Part shown: piece by piece, positions 1 through 7,062 of the stretch
How positions within the stretch are numbered: position 1 is the stretch's first letter
Layout of the letters: the number at the start of each line of letters is the position of its first letter
Source: FEN-987 sp035524675
Lineage (GTDB): Archaea; Thermoproteota; Bathyarchaeia; 40CM-2-53-6
Assembly: GCA_035524675.1 (NCBI GenBank)
Contig: DATKOK010000021.1
Coordinates: 1 to 19,184, forward strand
DNA: 19,184 bases
Direction: 5' to 3'
Program-made: the position numbers and the translations under genes
The notes under the pieces: model-generated
Database searches by the model: none
Told to the model about the DNA's origin: nothing
What the model saw: the letters and a program-made list of their open reading frames with translations, nothing else

Positions 1-180
1 TTTGAGATCGTCAACGATTGCCTGCAGAATCGAGGAGCAATAGGCTATACTACGGAATGCATGGATGAATATCGGCTCAGAGAGGTTCGAGGCGCAATGA
101 TAGGCGACGGTACAACGGACATTAACAAGATAGTAGTCGCAAGGGAACTATTGGGACGTGAATTTCTGCCTTACAGATAG
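1..180 (+). CDS. Acyl-CoA dehydrogenase, C-terminal fragment (5' end outside window)
   Basis: An open frame runs from base 1 to a TAG at 178-180 and gives the last 59 residues of a protein. The tail contains IGDGTTDINKIVVARELLG followed by REFLPYR. This matches the conserved C-terminal helix region of acyl-CoA dehydrogenases (typically GGT.EI....ARELLG), which packs near the FAD and the dimer interface. The family oxidises acyl-CoA to enoyl-CoA, passing electrons to an electron-transfer flavoprotein. The substrate chain length cannot be judged from this tail. Its stop lies 23 bp from the convergent stop of the RAM-domain gene. The family call is firm; the exact substrate is unknown. Confidence 0.85.
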   Translation, partial: FEIVNDCLQNRGAIGYTTECMDEYRLREVRGAMIGDGTTDINKIVVARELLGREFLPYR

Positions 181-203
181 CCACCCGACGTCCAGAACGC
201 TGC

Positions 204-440
204 TTATTTGCCCTCGCTAACTATCGTTGTGAGTGTAGATCTGATCTTATCGAGCCTGCGAACCTTCCAGGTTATGACTTCCTTCAGCTTGTCCATGGTG
301 TCGGTTTCGATCTTGGCAACGATATCATAAACGCCATACACGAAATAGGACTCCTTGACTTCTGGAACCTCGCGTAGACTCTTCAAGATCTCAGGTTCAG
401 ATCCCGCATCAATATTCATGAAAACAAAAGCTTTCGGCAA
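204..440 (-). CDS. Stand-alone Lrp/AsnC ligand-binding (RAM) domain protein
   Basis: This 78-residue protein is a single RAM/AsnC C-terminal domain: a beta-alpha-beta-beta-alpha-beta pattern with the signature VPEVKESYFVYGVYDIVAKI and no helix-turn-helix in front of it. In full-length Lrp/AsnC regulators this domain forms dimers and higher oligomers and binds amino acids. RAM-only versions are widespread in archaea and may act as small-molecule sensors or partners of full-length regulators; the ligand here is unknown. The start is TTG at 440-438, supported by a GAGGT Shine-Dalgarno match at 453-449 with 8-nt spacing. Starting at the next ATG (420) would cut off the first beta strand. A second paralogue lies at 12722-12952. 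Confidence 0.85.
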   Translation of the reverse strand: MPKAFVFMNIDAGSEPEILKSLREVPEVKESYFVYGVYDIVAKIETDTMDKLKEVITWKVRRLDKIRSTLTTIVSEGK

Positions 441-538
441 CCGCTAGGACCTCAATATACAATACTCGATGAGGATTAAGAAATTAACTGATGGGTTTTG
501 GAACTAGCAGCCAACCCGTCTGACAAGGTCAAAAAAAG

Positions 539-580
539 CGTTTTAAAACGTTTTAAAACACGTTTTGGAACGTTTCTGAA
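539..580. repeat. Four phased 10-bp CGTTTTAAAA-type tandem repeats
   Basis: Two perfect copies of CGTTTTAAAA (539-548, 549-558) are followed by a 2-bp spacer (CA) and two degenerate copies, CGTTTTGGAA (561-570) and CGTTTCTGAA (571-580). A further GTTTTGGAAC occurs at 495-504, matching 562-571. The 10-bp period puts each CGTTT on about the same face of the helix. That suggests a multi-site operator or a bent, easily melted promoter element. The TTTTAAAA cores could also serve as TATA-like boxes for a transcript starting near 580. No regulator can be named. Confidence 0.6.
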
Positions 581-607
581 AGGATGCAGGTACTTCAGCT
601 ATTCCGT

Positions 608-672
608 AGTCAAGTATCCTATACGTTGACTGCATGTTTGCTGAAATCCGCAACGAAGTATTGTTGGGATTT
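608..672. other. Two adjacent strong hairpins, possible structured RNA or leader
   Basis: Hairpin 1 (608-631) pairs AGTCAA-GTAT with ATAC-(G)-TTGACT: 10 base pairs, a 3-nt loop and one bulged G. Hairpin 2 (644-672) pairs AAATCC-(G)-CAAC with GTTG-GGATTT: 10 base pairs, an 8-nt loop and again one bulged G. Upstream, GGTACTT at 589-595 could pair instead with AAGTATC at 612-618, and ATGCAG (584-589) with CTGCAT (630-635), so alternative folds exist. Either strand would fold. The elements lie upstream of the JAMM gene and could be its 5' leader, a separate small RNA, or DNA-level inverted repeats. Confidence 0.4.
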
Positions 673-772
673 GCGCGATTGCAGCATTCATCGCAGAAGA
701 GGGCCTTCCATAAAGAGATGCAAATCTTAAACAGCATGTTGCTGAATCTGCTCTCTCTTCACTGTGATTTGA

Positions 773-1204
773 TTGTTCAAAGTGTTCATAACGACCCGGG
801 TCGTTGAGAAGATAGCCCGTGACGTCAATCGACCCTTCGAACGGATCGGCCTCCTTATGGGCACTTTAGAAGATCATTCATTATGGGTGAACGAGATTAT
901 TCCTGGAAATAGCGAGACAGATACTGTCTCGTGCACCTTCCCCCGTGAACGTCTGGCTCAAGTAGCGGCAGACATCGTTGAGGAGCGAATAAAGGGTAAG
1001 ATTGTTGGATGGTACCATTCCCATCCTGGTCACGGCCTCTTCCTATCTCAGACCGACCTCGATACACACATGCAGTTCTATCAGTTCTCGGCGTACTCTG
1101 TCTCGCTCGTTGTCGACCCTAAGTCACAGGAATTTGGAATTTGGATCTACGAGAACGGAGTGGGAGTTGTTCAACTACCATCAACACACATACATATCAT
1201 TTGA
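773..1204 (+). CDS. JAMM/MPN+ metalloprotease (Rpn11/CSN5-like)
   Basis: This 143-residue protein is a bare MPN+ domain with a complete JAMM zinc site: Glu23 in ERIGLLMG, then GWYHSHPGHGLFLSQTDLDTH with His82, His84, Ser92 and Asp95. The family hydrolyses isopeptide bonds between lysines and ubiquitin-like modifiers; the archaeal HvJAMM1 of Haloferax removes SAMPs. The wording around the active site is notably close to eukaryotic Rpn11/CSN5. No E1-, E2- or ubiquitin-like gene lies nearby, so the substrate is unknown. The start is TTG at 773. The codon just before it is TGA, so no longer form is possible, and GTGAT at 764-768 may be the Shine-Dalgarno sequence. The 3' end overlaps the convergent HD gene by 8 bp. 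Confidence 0.9.
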   Translation: MFKVFITTRVVEKIARDVNRPFERIGLLMGTLEDHSLWVNEIIPGNSETDTVSCTFPRERLAQVAADIVEERIKGKIVGWYHSHPGHGLFLSQTDLDTHMQFYQFSAYSVSLVVDPKSQEFGIWIYENGVGVVQLPSTHIHII

Positions 1205-1808
1205 TCAGTGAAAGGCTGGATTTTCGTCCTTCTCGTGTAATAACTCCCAGCAATTGCTTCGCGGATCGAATTGGCGTGACTCTAACCTTCTTCACCGTCT
1301 CGTTCCATAACCCTTTGAGCAAGTGTGATGGGTAGCCTCGTCTCCGCAGTTCAAGGATCTGAAGAAGAATATCGATGCCATCGGCAGCGTGAACGATTTG
1401 TGCCTCAACACTAGTGTTGCGTACGTATTCATTCTGTATTTTCACATAACGTTCGGATAAGCTCTTGGAACGGATGCTGCTGGCGAGGTATTTCCATGCA
1501 GAACTCTCAATCTCATTCTTCAATTCATTGCCCCTCTCCCCGAGATACGAGAGGTATGATTTGCTTATGTCAAACGTCAAGGCTTCTGCCAAATCATGGA
1601 GTATTGCCATTCGAAGAACATGCTCAGCATTTACGTGAACGCCTTTTCCCTTTTCAAGATCGGTCAATAAGAGAGAAATTGCACAGGTAGAGAACGTATG
1701 ATCCGCCACCGATTCTACGTCTGGAAGCGACACGCCGTGAGTTATCCATCCGCTGCGCGGAATCCTCTTCAACGTTATGATGTTTGAAAGGAAATCAATC
1801 GAATTCAT
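1197..1808 (-). CDS. HD-domain phosphohydrolase, YfbR/HDDC2-like 5'-nucleotidase
   Basis: This 203-residue protein carries the metal-binding pattern of the HD superfamily: His37 in ESVADHTF, His71-Asp72 in LHDLAEA, Glu75, and Asp143 in HAADGIDIL. The spacing matches E. coli YfbR, a 5'-deoxynucleotidase, and human HDDC2. The likely role is dephosphorylation of (deoxy)nucleoside monophosphates in nucleotide-pool control, but substrate specificity cannot be read from these residues. The ATG at 1808 has a good Shine-Dalgarno sequence, GGTGA at 1820-1816, with 7-nt spacing. A 13-bp palindrome (1825-1837) sits just upstream. The stop overlaps the end of the convergent JAMM gene, and the gene is divergent from the surface-protein gene. 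Confidence 0.85.
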   Translation of the reverse strand: MNSIDFLSNIITLKRIPRSGWITHGVSLPDVESVADHTFSTCAISLLLTDLEKGKGVHVNAEHVLRMAILHDLAEALTFDISKSYLSYLGERGNELKNEIESSAWKYLASSIRSKSLSERYVKIQNEYVRNTSVEAQIVHAADGIDILLQILELRRRGYPSHLLKGLWNETVKKVRVTPIRSAKQLLGVITREGRKSSLSLIK

Positions 1809-1824
1809 AGACGAGTCACCATAC

Positions 1825-1837
1825 GATAACAGTTATC
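1825..1837. promoter_or_regulatory. Perfect palindrome GATAAC-A-GTTATC, candidate operator
   Basis: GATAAC (1825-1830) and GTTATC (1832-1837) form a perfect inverted repeat around a single A. It lies in the 66-bp gap between the divergent HD nucleotidase gene and the surface-protein gene, 17 bp upstream of the HD start codon and next to its Shine-Dalgarno sequence. The position suits a repressor site covering the transcription start. Chance occurrence of a palindrome of this size is not negligible. Confidence 0.4.
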
Positions 1838-1874
1838 TGCTTTGACCTTTGTTGTTGAATGACAAGGGTTGACG

Positions 1875-2651
1875 ATGAAGTCGGGAAATAGAGCCATCGT
1901 CATCGCGCTTATTCTCGCTCTCTACGCAATTACAACTATCGGATTCTACGCTACTGCGGTGACAACGGTGACTCTCTACCCGAGCAAGGACAGTTACGCT
2001 TGGGAGTCTGTTCCGGACGCTAACAATGGGAAATCGGACAATTTCGAGATCACATCCTACGCTGGTCACAACATGCGAGGCTGGGTTGAGTTTAACACGA
2101 GCAGTATTCCCGCAGACGCGTGGATAATGACCGCACAATTACGCCTTCGGTTATGGCAGAAGACGACGGACAGCCCGCCGTATGGCGATTCGACGGGGAG
2201 AGTTTACGGAGTTTACGAAATCACCGAGCCGTGGGGCGAGATGACTGTTACTTGGGCACATCAGCCTCAATACACCGACCTGCATCATTCCACTTCGACG
2301 GTTCCGACAGAGCAGGGCGGTTGGTATGCTCCGATTGTCTTGATGAGTTGGGATATTACCGATGTGATGATCGACTGGCAACATGGCACGCCAAATTATG
2401 GGCTTGTCGTACGCGATACACAGGAAAATGCGACGCTGCTCTATTCCACCCAGTTTTTCACTCATGATCAGGTTCCGAACGAAACATACTTTCCGAGACT
2501 TGTCGTGACATACGTTAACCCGATTGGCGTGTACATTCTAGCAGTCCTGATCGGACTGGAATCACTTCTTCTTGCAATGTGGATAAGGAGACATCGGAGT
2601 TCAAGCGCAAACTCGACTCCGCTAACACGTCATGCCGAAAGCAAAGGATAA
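1875..2651 (+). CDS. Surface-exposed DNRLRE-type beta-sandwich protein with two membrane anchors
   Basis: From the ATG at 1875 this is a 258-residue protein; a TTG two codons upstream (1869) is possible but less likely, as AAGGG at 1864-1868 suits the ATG. It has a hydrophobic N-terminal segment (about residues 7-27) serving as signal or anchor. An extracellular region with the pattern of DNRLRE/disaggregatase-type jelly rolls follows: LYPSKDSYAWE, GWVEFNTSSIPADAWIMTAQL, ITEPWGEMTVTW, WDITDVMIDW, YGLVVRD. A second transmembrane helix (about 216-238) and a basic RRHR tail end the protein. The family occurs in cell-surface and polysaccharide-binding proteins. Nothing in it shows an enzyme active site. 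A cell-envelope or adhesion role is inference. Confidence 0.75.
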   Translation: MKSGNRAIVIALILALYAITTIGFYATAVTTVTLYPSKDSYAWESVPDANNGKSDNFEITSYAGHNMRGWVEFNTSSIPADAWIMTAQLRLRLWQKTTDSPPYGDSTGRVYGVYEITEPWGEMTVTWAHQPQYTDLHHSTSTVPTEQGGWYAPIVLMSWDITDVMIDWQHGTPNYGLVVRDTQENATLLYSTQFFTHDQVPNETYFPRLVVTYVNPIGVYILAVLIGLESLLLAMWIRRHRSSSANSTPLTRHAESKG

Positions 2652-2703
2652 GTAAGAACTTCCAGTATGCAGCAACCGTTCCATTTCGCAAGATGTGCTT
2701 ACG

Positions 2704-4494
2704 ATGTCCTCCTTCAAGCCGGGAAAGATCGAGAGGGTAGCAGGACCCGTCGTTGTTGCATCAAGCATGCTTGGCGCCAGCATGTATGAGCTAGTAAAAG
2801 TCGGAGCGGCTGGGCTAATTGGAGAAATCATACGACTTGATGCGGACACAGCTACAATCCAAGTGTATGAGGAAACTACAGGGATAAAGCCTGGAGAGAA
2901 CGTTGAACGAACCGGCGCACCTCTTTCCGTTGAACTAGGTCCAGGATTGATCAACCAGTTTTTTGACGGAACCCAGAGGCCCCTCCCCGTTCTCCAAACT
3001 AAAGGCGGAGCATTCATACACAGAGGAATCACGGCTCCCCCACTTGACAGGGCAAAGAAGTGGGAATTCACTCCTAACCTCAAGAAAGGGGACAAGATTA
3101 CTGGCGGAGATATCTTGGGTGACGTCCCTGAAACAGTCCTCGTCAAACACAGAATCCTAGTTCCACCTAACGTAAGCGGTACGATCAAATCGATACAGCC
3201 GAAAGGAAGTTACACGGTTGAAGATCCAATCGCGGAAGTTGAAACAGGACGCGGAACCGTCAAACTGTACCTCATGCATTCATGGCCAGTCCGCATTCCG
3301 CGACCAACTCGCGAAAAAGTCCCTTCAGACACCCCACTAATCACCGGGCAGCGAATCGTCGACTTTTTCTTCCCAATCGCCAAGGGCGGCACAGCTGCAA
3401 TTCCAGGCGACTTCGGCACTGGGAAGACCATAACCCAACACCAGTTGGCAAAATGGGCCGACGCTGACGTAATAGTCTACGTGGGGTGCGGTGAGCGAGG
3501 AAACGAGATGACCGAGGTGCTGGAAACTTTCCCAGAATTGAAAGACCCTCGTTCCGGTCAACCCTTGATGGAGAGAACGCTCCTTGTCGCAAACACATCG
3601 AACATGCCAATCGCTGCCCGCGAGGCGAGCATGTACACCGGTATCACGTTGGCTGAATACTTCAGAGACATGGGATACAACGTCGCGTTGATGGCAGACT
3701 CAACATCAAGATGGGCGGAGGCGTTGCGCGAAGTCTCTGGTCGCTTGGAAGAGATGCCTGGAGAGGAAGGATACCCGGCGTACCTGGCTTCGAGATTGGC
3801 TGAAATCTACGAACGCGCGGGCCGCGTGAGAGTATTGGGAGCTGATGCGAACAAATTGGGCTCGGTCTCGGTGGTTGGAGCCGTATCACCGTCGGGCGGA
3901 GATTTTTCGGAACCCGTTACGCAGAACACGCTTAGGATCGTCAAAGTGTTCTGGGCACTCAGCAAGGCACTGGCTGAAAGGAGGCATTTCCCTGCAATCG
4001 ACTGGCTGACAAGCTACTCACTCTACCTCGACTCACTAGAGAACTGGTATCGAACCCAAATTAACTCGGAATGGTCAAACATGAGAAAGGAAGGCATGGC
4101 ACTCCTGCAAAGAGATGAAGAACTCCGGGAGATCGTGATGCTCGTTGGACCCGACGCACTCTCCGAAAGCCAACGGGTAATTCTCGAAGCTGCACGCATG
4201 ATTAAGGAAGATTTCCTCATTCAGAGTGCTCTTCACCCCGTAGACAGTTACTGCTCACCGAACAAGACTTTTCGCATGATCTCACTGATCCTCAACTTTT
4301 ACAACAAGATGAAAACCAGTGTAGAGAAGGGAATTTCACTGCAACGAGCGCTGGAGATTCCCGCAAAACAGGAAATAGCCCGCGCTAAGATTCATCCTTC
4401 GGAGACGTTCGACTCGTACGCTCAAGAGCTGGAGTCGAAGATGGAACAACAATTCCAAGATCTATCAAAAGAAGTCGTAGAGGTAACCAAGTGA
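2704..4494 (+). CDS. atpA: A-type ATP synthase catalytic subunit A
   Basis: This 596-residue protein is the catalytic subunit of the A1 head, which makes or hydrolyses ATP. It shows the N-terminal beta barrel (GKIERVAGPVVVA), the A-type non-homologous insert, a Walker A loop at residues 235-242 (GDFGTGKT), the catalytic GERGNEM segment, Walker B (VALMADSTSRWAEALREVSGRLEE) and the C-terminal helical domain. Length is normal and there is no intein. The P-loop differs from the usual A-type GPFGSGKT at two positions (Pro to Asp, Ser to Thr). I chose the ATG at 2704 because MSSFKPGKIERV aligns with family N-termini; a GTG at 2695 would add three residues. No clear Shine-Dalgarno is seen. The next gene, atpB, begins 9 bp downstream. 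Confidence 0.97.
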   Translation: MSSFKPGKIERVAGPVVVASSMLGASMYELVKVGAAGLIGEIIRLDADTATIQVYEETTGIKPGENVERTGAPLSVELGPGLINQFFDGTQRPLPVLQTKGGAFIHRGITAPPLDRAKKWEFTPNLKKGDKITGGDILGDVPETVLVKHRILVPPNVSGTIKSIQPKGSYTVEDPIAEVETGRGTVKLYLMHSWPVRIPRPTREKVPSDTPLITGQRIVDFFFPIAKGGTAAIPGDFGTGKTITQHQLAKWADADVIVYVGCGERGNEMTEVLETFPELKDPRSGQPLMERTLLVANTSNMPIAAREASMYTGITLAEYFRDMGYNVALMADSTSRWAEALREVSGRLEEMPGEEGYPAYLASRLAEIYERAGRVRVLGADANKLGSVSVVGAVSPSGGDFSEPVTQNTLRIVKVFWALSKALAERRHFPAIDWLTSYSLYLDSLENWYRTQINSEWSNMRKEGMALLQRDEELREIVMLVGPDALSESQRVILEAARMIKEDFLIQSALHPVDSYCSPNKTFRMISLILNFYNKMKTSVEKGISLQRALEIPAKQEIARAKIHPSETFDSYAQELESKMEQQFQDLSKEVVEVTK

Positions 4495-4503
4495 GGCGAG
4501 ACC

Positions 4504-5898
4504 ATGTCGGTAGTTGTCCGTGAATATTCAACGATCAACCGAATCTCGGGTCCCCTTCTATTCGTCAAGGACGTCCAAGGAGTCGGATTCGGTGAACTAG
4601 TTCGCATCAGGACCCCAACCGGCCAAGAGAGAAGAGGACAGGTTCTAGAAGTACGAAGCGACCTTGCCGTCATTCAGGTCTTCGAAGGTACCTCGGGTCT
4701 GGACATCTCTTCGACGAACGTACGATTCCTCGGCGAAACCGTCCGCTTGGCAGTCTCAAGCGATCTACTCGGCCGAATATTGGACGGGAGCGGTAACCCA
4801 ATAGACGGGGGACCCCGAGTCATTCCCGAAGATTACGCCGACGTTCACGGAGCCCCCATCAACCCGTACTCCAGGACGTACCCGAGAGAATTCATTCAAA
4901 CAGGAATATCCGCAATCGACGGAATGAACACACTAGTCAGAGGACAGAAGCTTCCGATATTCTCAGGCGCAGGCTTACCCCACAACCGCGTTGCTGCCCA
5001 AATCGCAAGGCAGGCTAGAGTCAGAGGAACCGGCGAACCATTCTCAACCGTCTTCGCCGCCATAGGAATCACAGCAGACGAAGCCCGATTCTTCAGAGAG
5101 GACTTCGAAAAGCAAGGCGCATTCGAACACGTTACAATGTTCATCAACCTAGCTGACGACCCTGCAATCGAACGAATACTCACTCCGCGAATGGCGCTAA
5201 CAGCAGCCGAATATTTCGCGTTCAAATTGGACATGCACGTCCTCGTAATCCTCACCGACATGACAAACTATGCTGAAGCATTGCGCGAAATCTCCGCCGC
5301 CCGAGAGGAAGTGCCAGGCCGACGCGGCTATCCAGGCTACCTGTACACAGACCTTGCATCAATCTATGAACGAGCAGGAAGAATTCACAACGCGAAAGGA
5401 TCCATCACGCAGGTTCCAATCCTAACAATGCCCCACGATGACATCACACATCCCATACCTAACCTCACTGGATACATAACTGAGGGACAACTGATCGTTG
5501 ACCGAGGCCTCCACCGAAAAGGAATTTCGCCTCCTATCGACGTCTCCCCCTCCCTCTCTCGATTGATGAGGGAAGGCATAGGGAAGGAAAGAACTAGACA
5601 AGATCACAGAGAAGTCTCCGACCAGCTTTACTACGCGTACGCCGAGGGCCGCGCCTTCCGAGACCTGGTCGCCGTAGTAGGAGAAGAAGCACTCTCATCA
5701 CGAGACAAACTGTACCTGAAATTCGCCGACGAATTCGAACGCAAATTCATCAGTCAAGGAGAATACGAGAATCGAGAGATTGAGAGAACTCTGGACATAG
5801 GCTGGGACCTGCTAGCCGCGCTGCCTGAAAGCGAACTCAAACGAATAGACCCCGCAACCATCAAACAATTCCACCCCACTCATAGAACTGGAACGTAA
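4504..5898 (+). CDS. atpB: A-type ATP synthase regulatory subunit B
   Basis: This 464-residue non-catalytic subunit alternates with A in the hexameric head. It has the N-terminal barrel (YSTINRISGPLLFV), the family stretch QKLPIFSGAGLPHNRVAAQI in place of a functional P-loop, ITADEARFFREDFE, and LTDMTNYAEALREISAAREE, which forms part of the nucleotide-binding interface. Length is typical. GAGG in the atpA stop-codon region (4493-4496) can act as its ribosome binding site, with translation probably coupled to atpA. Only 5 bp separate it from atpD. Confidence 0.97.
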   Translation: MSVVVREYSTINRISGPLLFVKDVQGVGFGELVRIRTPTGQERRGQVLEVRSDLAVIQVFEGTSGLDISSTNVRFLGETVRLAVSSDLLGRILDGSGNPIDGGPRVIPEDYADVHGAPINPYSRTYPREFIQTGISAIDGMNTLVRGQKLPIFSGAGLPHNRVAAQIARQARVRGTGEPFSTVFAAIGITADEARFFREDFEKQGAFEHVTMFINLADDPAIERILTPRMALTAAEYFAFKLDMHVLVILTDMTNYAEALREISAAREEVPGRRGYPGYLYTDLASIYERAGRIHNAKGSITQVPILTMPHDDITHPIPNLTGYITEGQLIVDRGLHRKGISPPIDVSPSLSRLMREGIGKERTRQDHREVSDQLYYAYAEGRAFRDLVAVVGEEALSSRDKLYLKFADEFERKFISQGEYENREIERTLDIGWDLLAALPESELKRIDPATIKQFHPTHRTGT

Positions 5899-5903
5899 CC
5901 AAT

Positions 5904-6548
5904 ATGCCCGAGCTAATCGCCGGCATCCATCCAACGCGAATGGAACTTCTCACCCTACGCAAACGGCGAAAAATCGCCGAGAGGGGGAGAGACCTCCTCA
6001 GAGAGAAATTGGACGCGTTGATGATCGAGTTCTTCCAATTCGTAAGGGAGATAGCAAACCTACGAGCCAAGGCGCAAGAACAACTCGCCAAAGCCTACTC
6101 CAACTTCGTTGACGCCCAGATGGCCATGGGGTACATGAAATTGGAACAAACATCAATCGGAGTTGAGGACAGATTCTCCATCGACCCCAAAAGCCGCAAC
6201 GTCATAGGAGTCATAGTTCCCTACCTCCAAGTTGCCGTCAAGCCACTGGACGGATTTCCCTACAACCCCTACGACACGTCAATCAAGCTGGACGTTGCTA
6301 CGATCAGTATGGCGGAAGCAATCAAACTCATAGCTGAACTCTCAAGCGCAGAAGCCGCACTCATGAAACTTGCACAAGCAATAGCGGCAACAAAACGTCG
6401 TGTGAACTCTCTGGAATACATCGTAATTCCGAGGATGGTTGGAACTATACGATACATCGAGATGCACCTGGAGGAAGCGGAACGCGAAGACTTCTTCCGA
6501 CTCAAACGCATCAAGGGTAGGATGGCAAAGGCAGAGCCAGCCGCCTAG
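5904..6548 (+). CDS. atpD: A-type ATP synthase central-stalk subunit D
   Basis: This 214-residue protein has the long coiled-coil layout of V/A-type subunit D, the rotor shaft that turns inside the A3B3 head. The N-terminal helix contains HPTRMELLTLRKRRKIAERG and the C-terminal helix contains ATKRRVNSLEYIVIPRM, both family hallmarks. The middle is a globular insert (about residues 75-130). It is the third gene of the compact atpA-atpB-atpD unit and ends 8 bp before the convergent NAC gene. Subunits C, E, F, H, I and K are not in this window, so they must be encoded elsewhere. Confidence 0.95.
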   Translation: MPELIAGIHPTRMELLTLRKRRKIAERGRDLLREKLDALMIEFFQFVREIANLRAKAQEQLAKAYSNFVDAQMAMGYMKLEQTSIGVEDRFSIDPKSRNVIGVIVPYLQVAVKPLDGFPYNPYDTSIKLDVATISMAEAIKLIAELSSAEAALMKLAQAIAATKRRVNSLEYIVIPRMVGTIRYIEMHLEEAEREDFFRLKRIKGRMAKAEPAA

Positions 6549-6556
6549 CTTGACAG

Positions 6557-6952
6557 TCAGCCCTGTTGACCTTTAAGAATCAGGATTGCGCGAGCAAGGT
6601 CTCCACCAGCCTCAGTCAACGCTTTCCGCGATTCATCGATAGATTTTCCAGTTTGTTGCGCAACAAGCTGAACATCAGCCTCTGGAAGAGCACTAGTAAC
6701 AGGAGGCGTTGCCTGAGGTTGAGGCTGCGACTCTGAAACCTCACCCCCCGCGATCTGATACATAGCCTGACCCTGCACGGTCACCATTGTGACGGTTGGC
6801 GCGTCTATGACAATGTCCTTCGACGGCGTCCTAATGACGACTTGAGTAACGTCGGGAAGTTCATCCATCTTTACTCCCATCTTCTGCATCATTCTTGCAG
6901 TGTCTCTGCCGCCGCGGGCTCCACGTGCAGCCTTCAACGCTTTGTACGCCAT
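6557..6952 (-). CDS. nac: Nascent polypeptide-associated complex protein (archaeal alpha-NAC)
   Basis: This 131-residue protein binds emerging nascent chains at the ribosome as a homodimer. Residues 1-25 are basic (KALKAARGARGGRDTARMMQ), as needed for ribosome contact. Residues about 17-71 form the NAC barrel, with TQVVIRTPSKDIVIDAPTV and the conserved MYQIAG. A proline/glutamine-rich linker (about 72-90) leads to a C-terminal UBA domain (about 91-128: DVQLVAQQTGKSIDESRKAL, GGDLARAILIL). Order and length are standard for archaea. The ATG at 6952 is the only sensible start, and no strong Shine-Dalgarno sequence precedes it. Confidence 0.95.
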   Translation of the reverse strand: MAYKALKAARGARGGRDTARMMQKMGVKMDELPDVTQVVIRTPSKDIVIDAPTVTMVTVQGQAMYQIAGGEVSESQPQPQATPPVTSALPEADVQLVAQQTGKSIDESRKALTEAGGDLARAILILKGQQG

Positions 6953-7062
6953 GTTGGTTCAACACGAAGTTTGGTTGCATACCCGAATAAGAATTTCGGC
7001 ATAGGTTACCCAATACTAGAAGGTGAGGGCGCTACCTGCCATGGATTTTTCAGCGGCACGTA

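Larger units (their letters stand above)
441..772. other. 332-bp divergent intergenic region with repeats and hairpins
   Basis: This is the only gene-free stretch longer than 300 bases. It separates the minus-strand RAM gene from the plus-strand JAMM gene, so it must hold both promoters. It contains an AT-rich stretch near 478-490 that could be the TATA region of the RAM gene, a phased 10-bp tandem repeat at 539-580, and at least two strong hairpins at 608-631 and 644-672. A 64-codon minus-strand frame (737-543) overlaps these elements but resembles no protein I know, so I do not call it a gene. Confidence 0.7.

Noticed and set aside
539..580. Tandem repeats as a CRISPR array
   Set aside because: Units are only 10 bp, directly adjacent and without unique spacers; no cas gene is in the window.
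543..737. 64-codon minus-strand frame in the intergenic region
   Set aside because: It ends inside the tandem repeat, overlaps both hairpins and has no recognisable domain or Shine-Dalgarno, so it looks like a chance frame.
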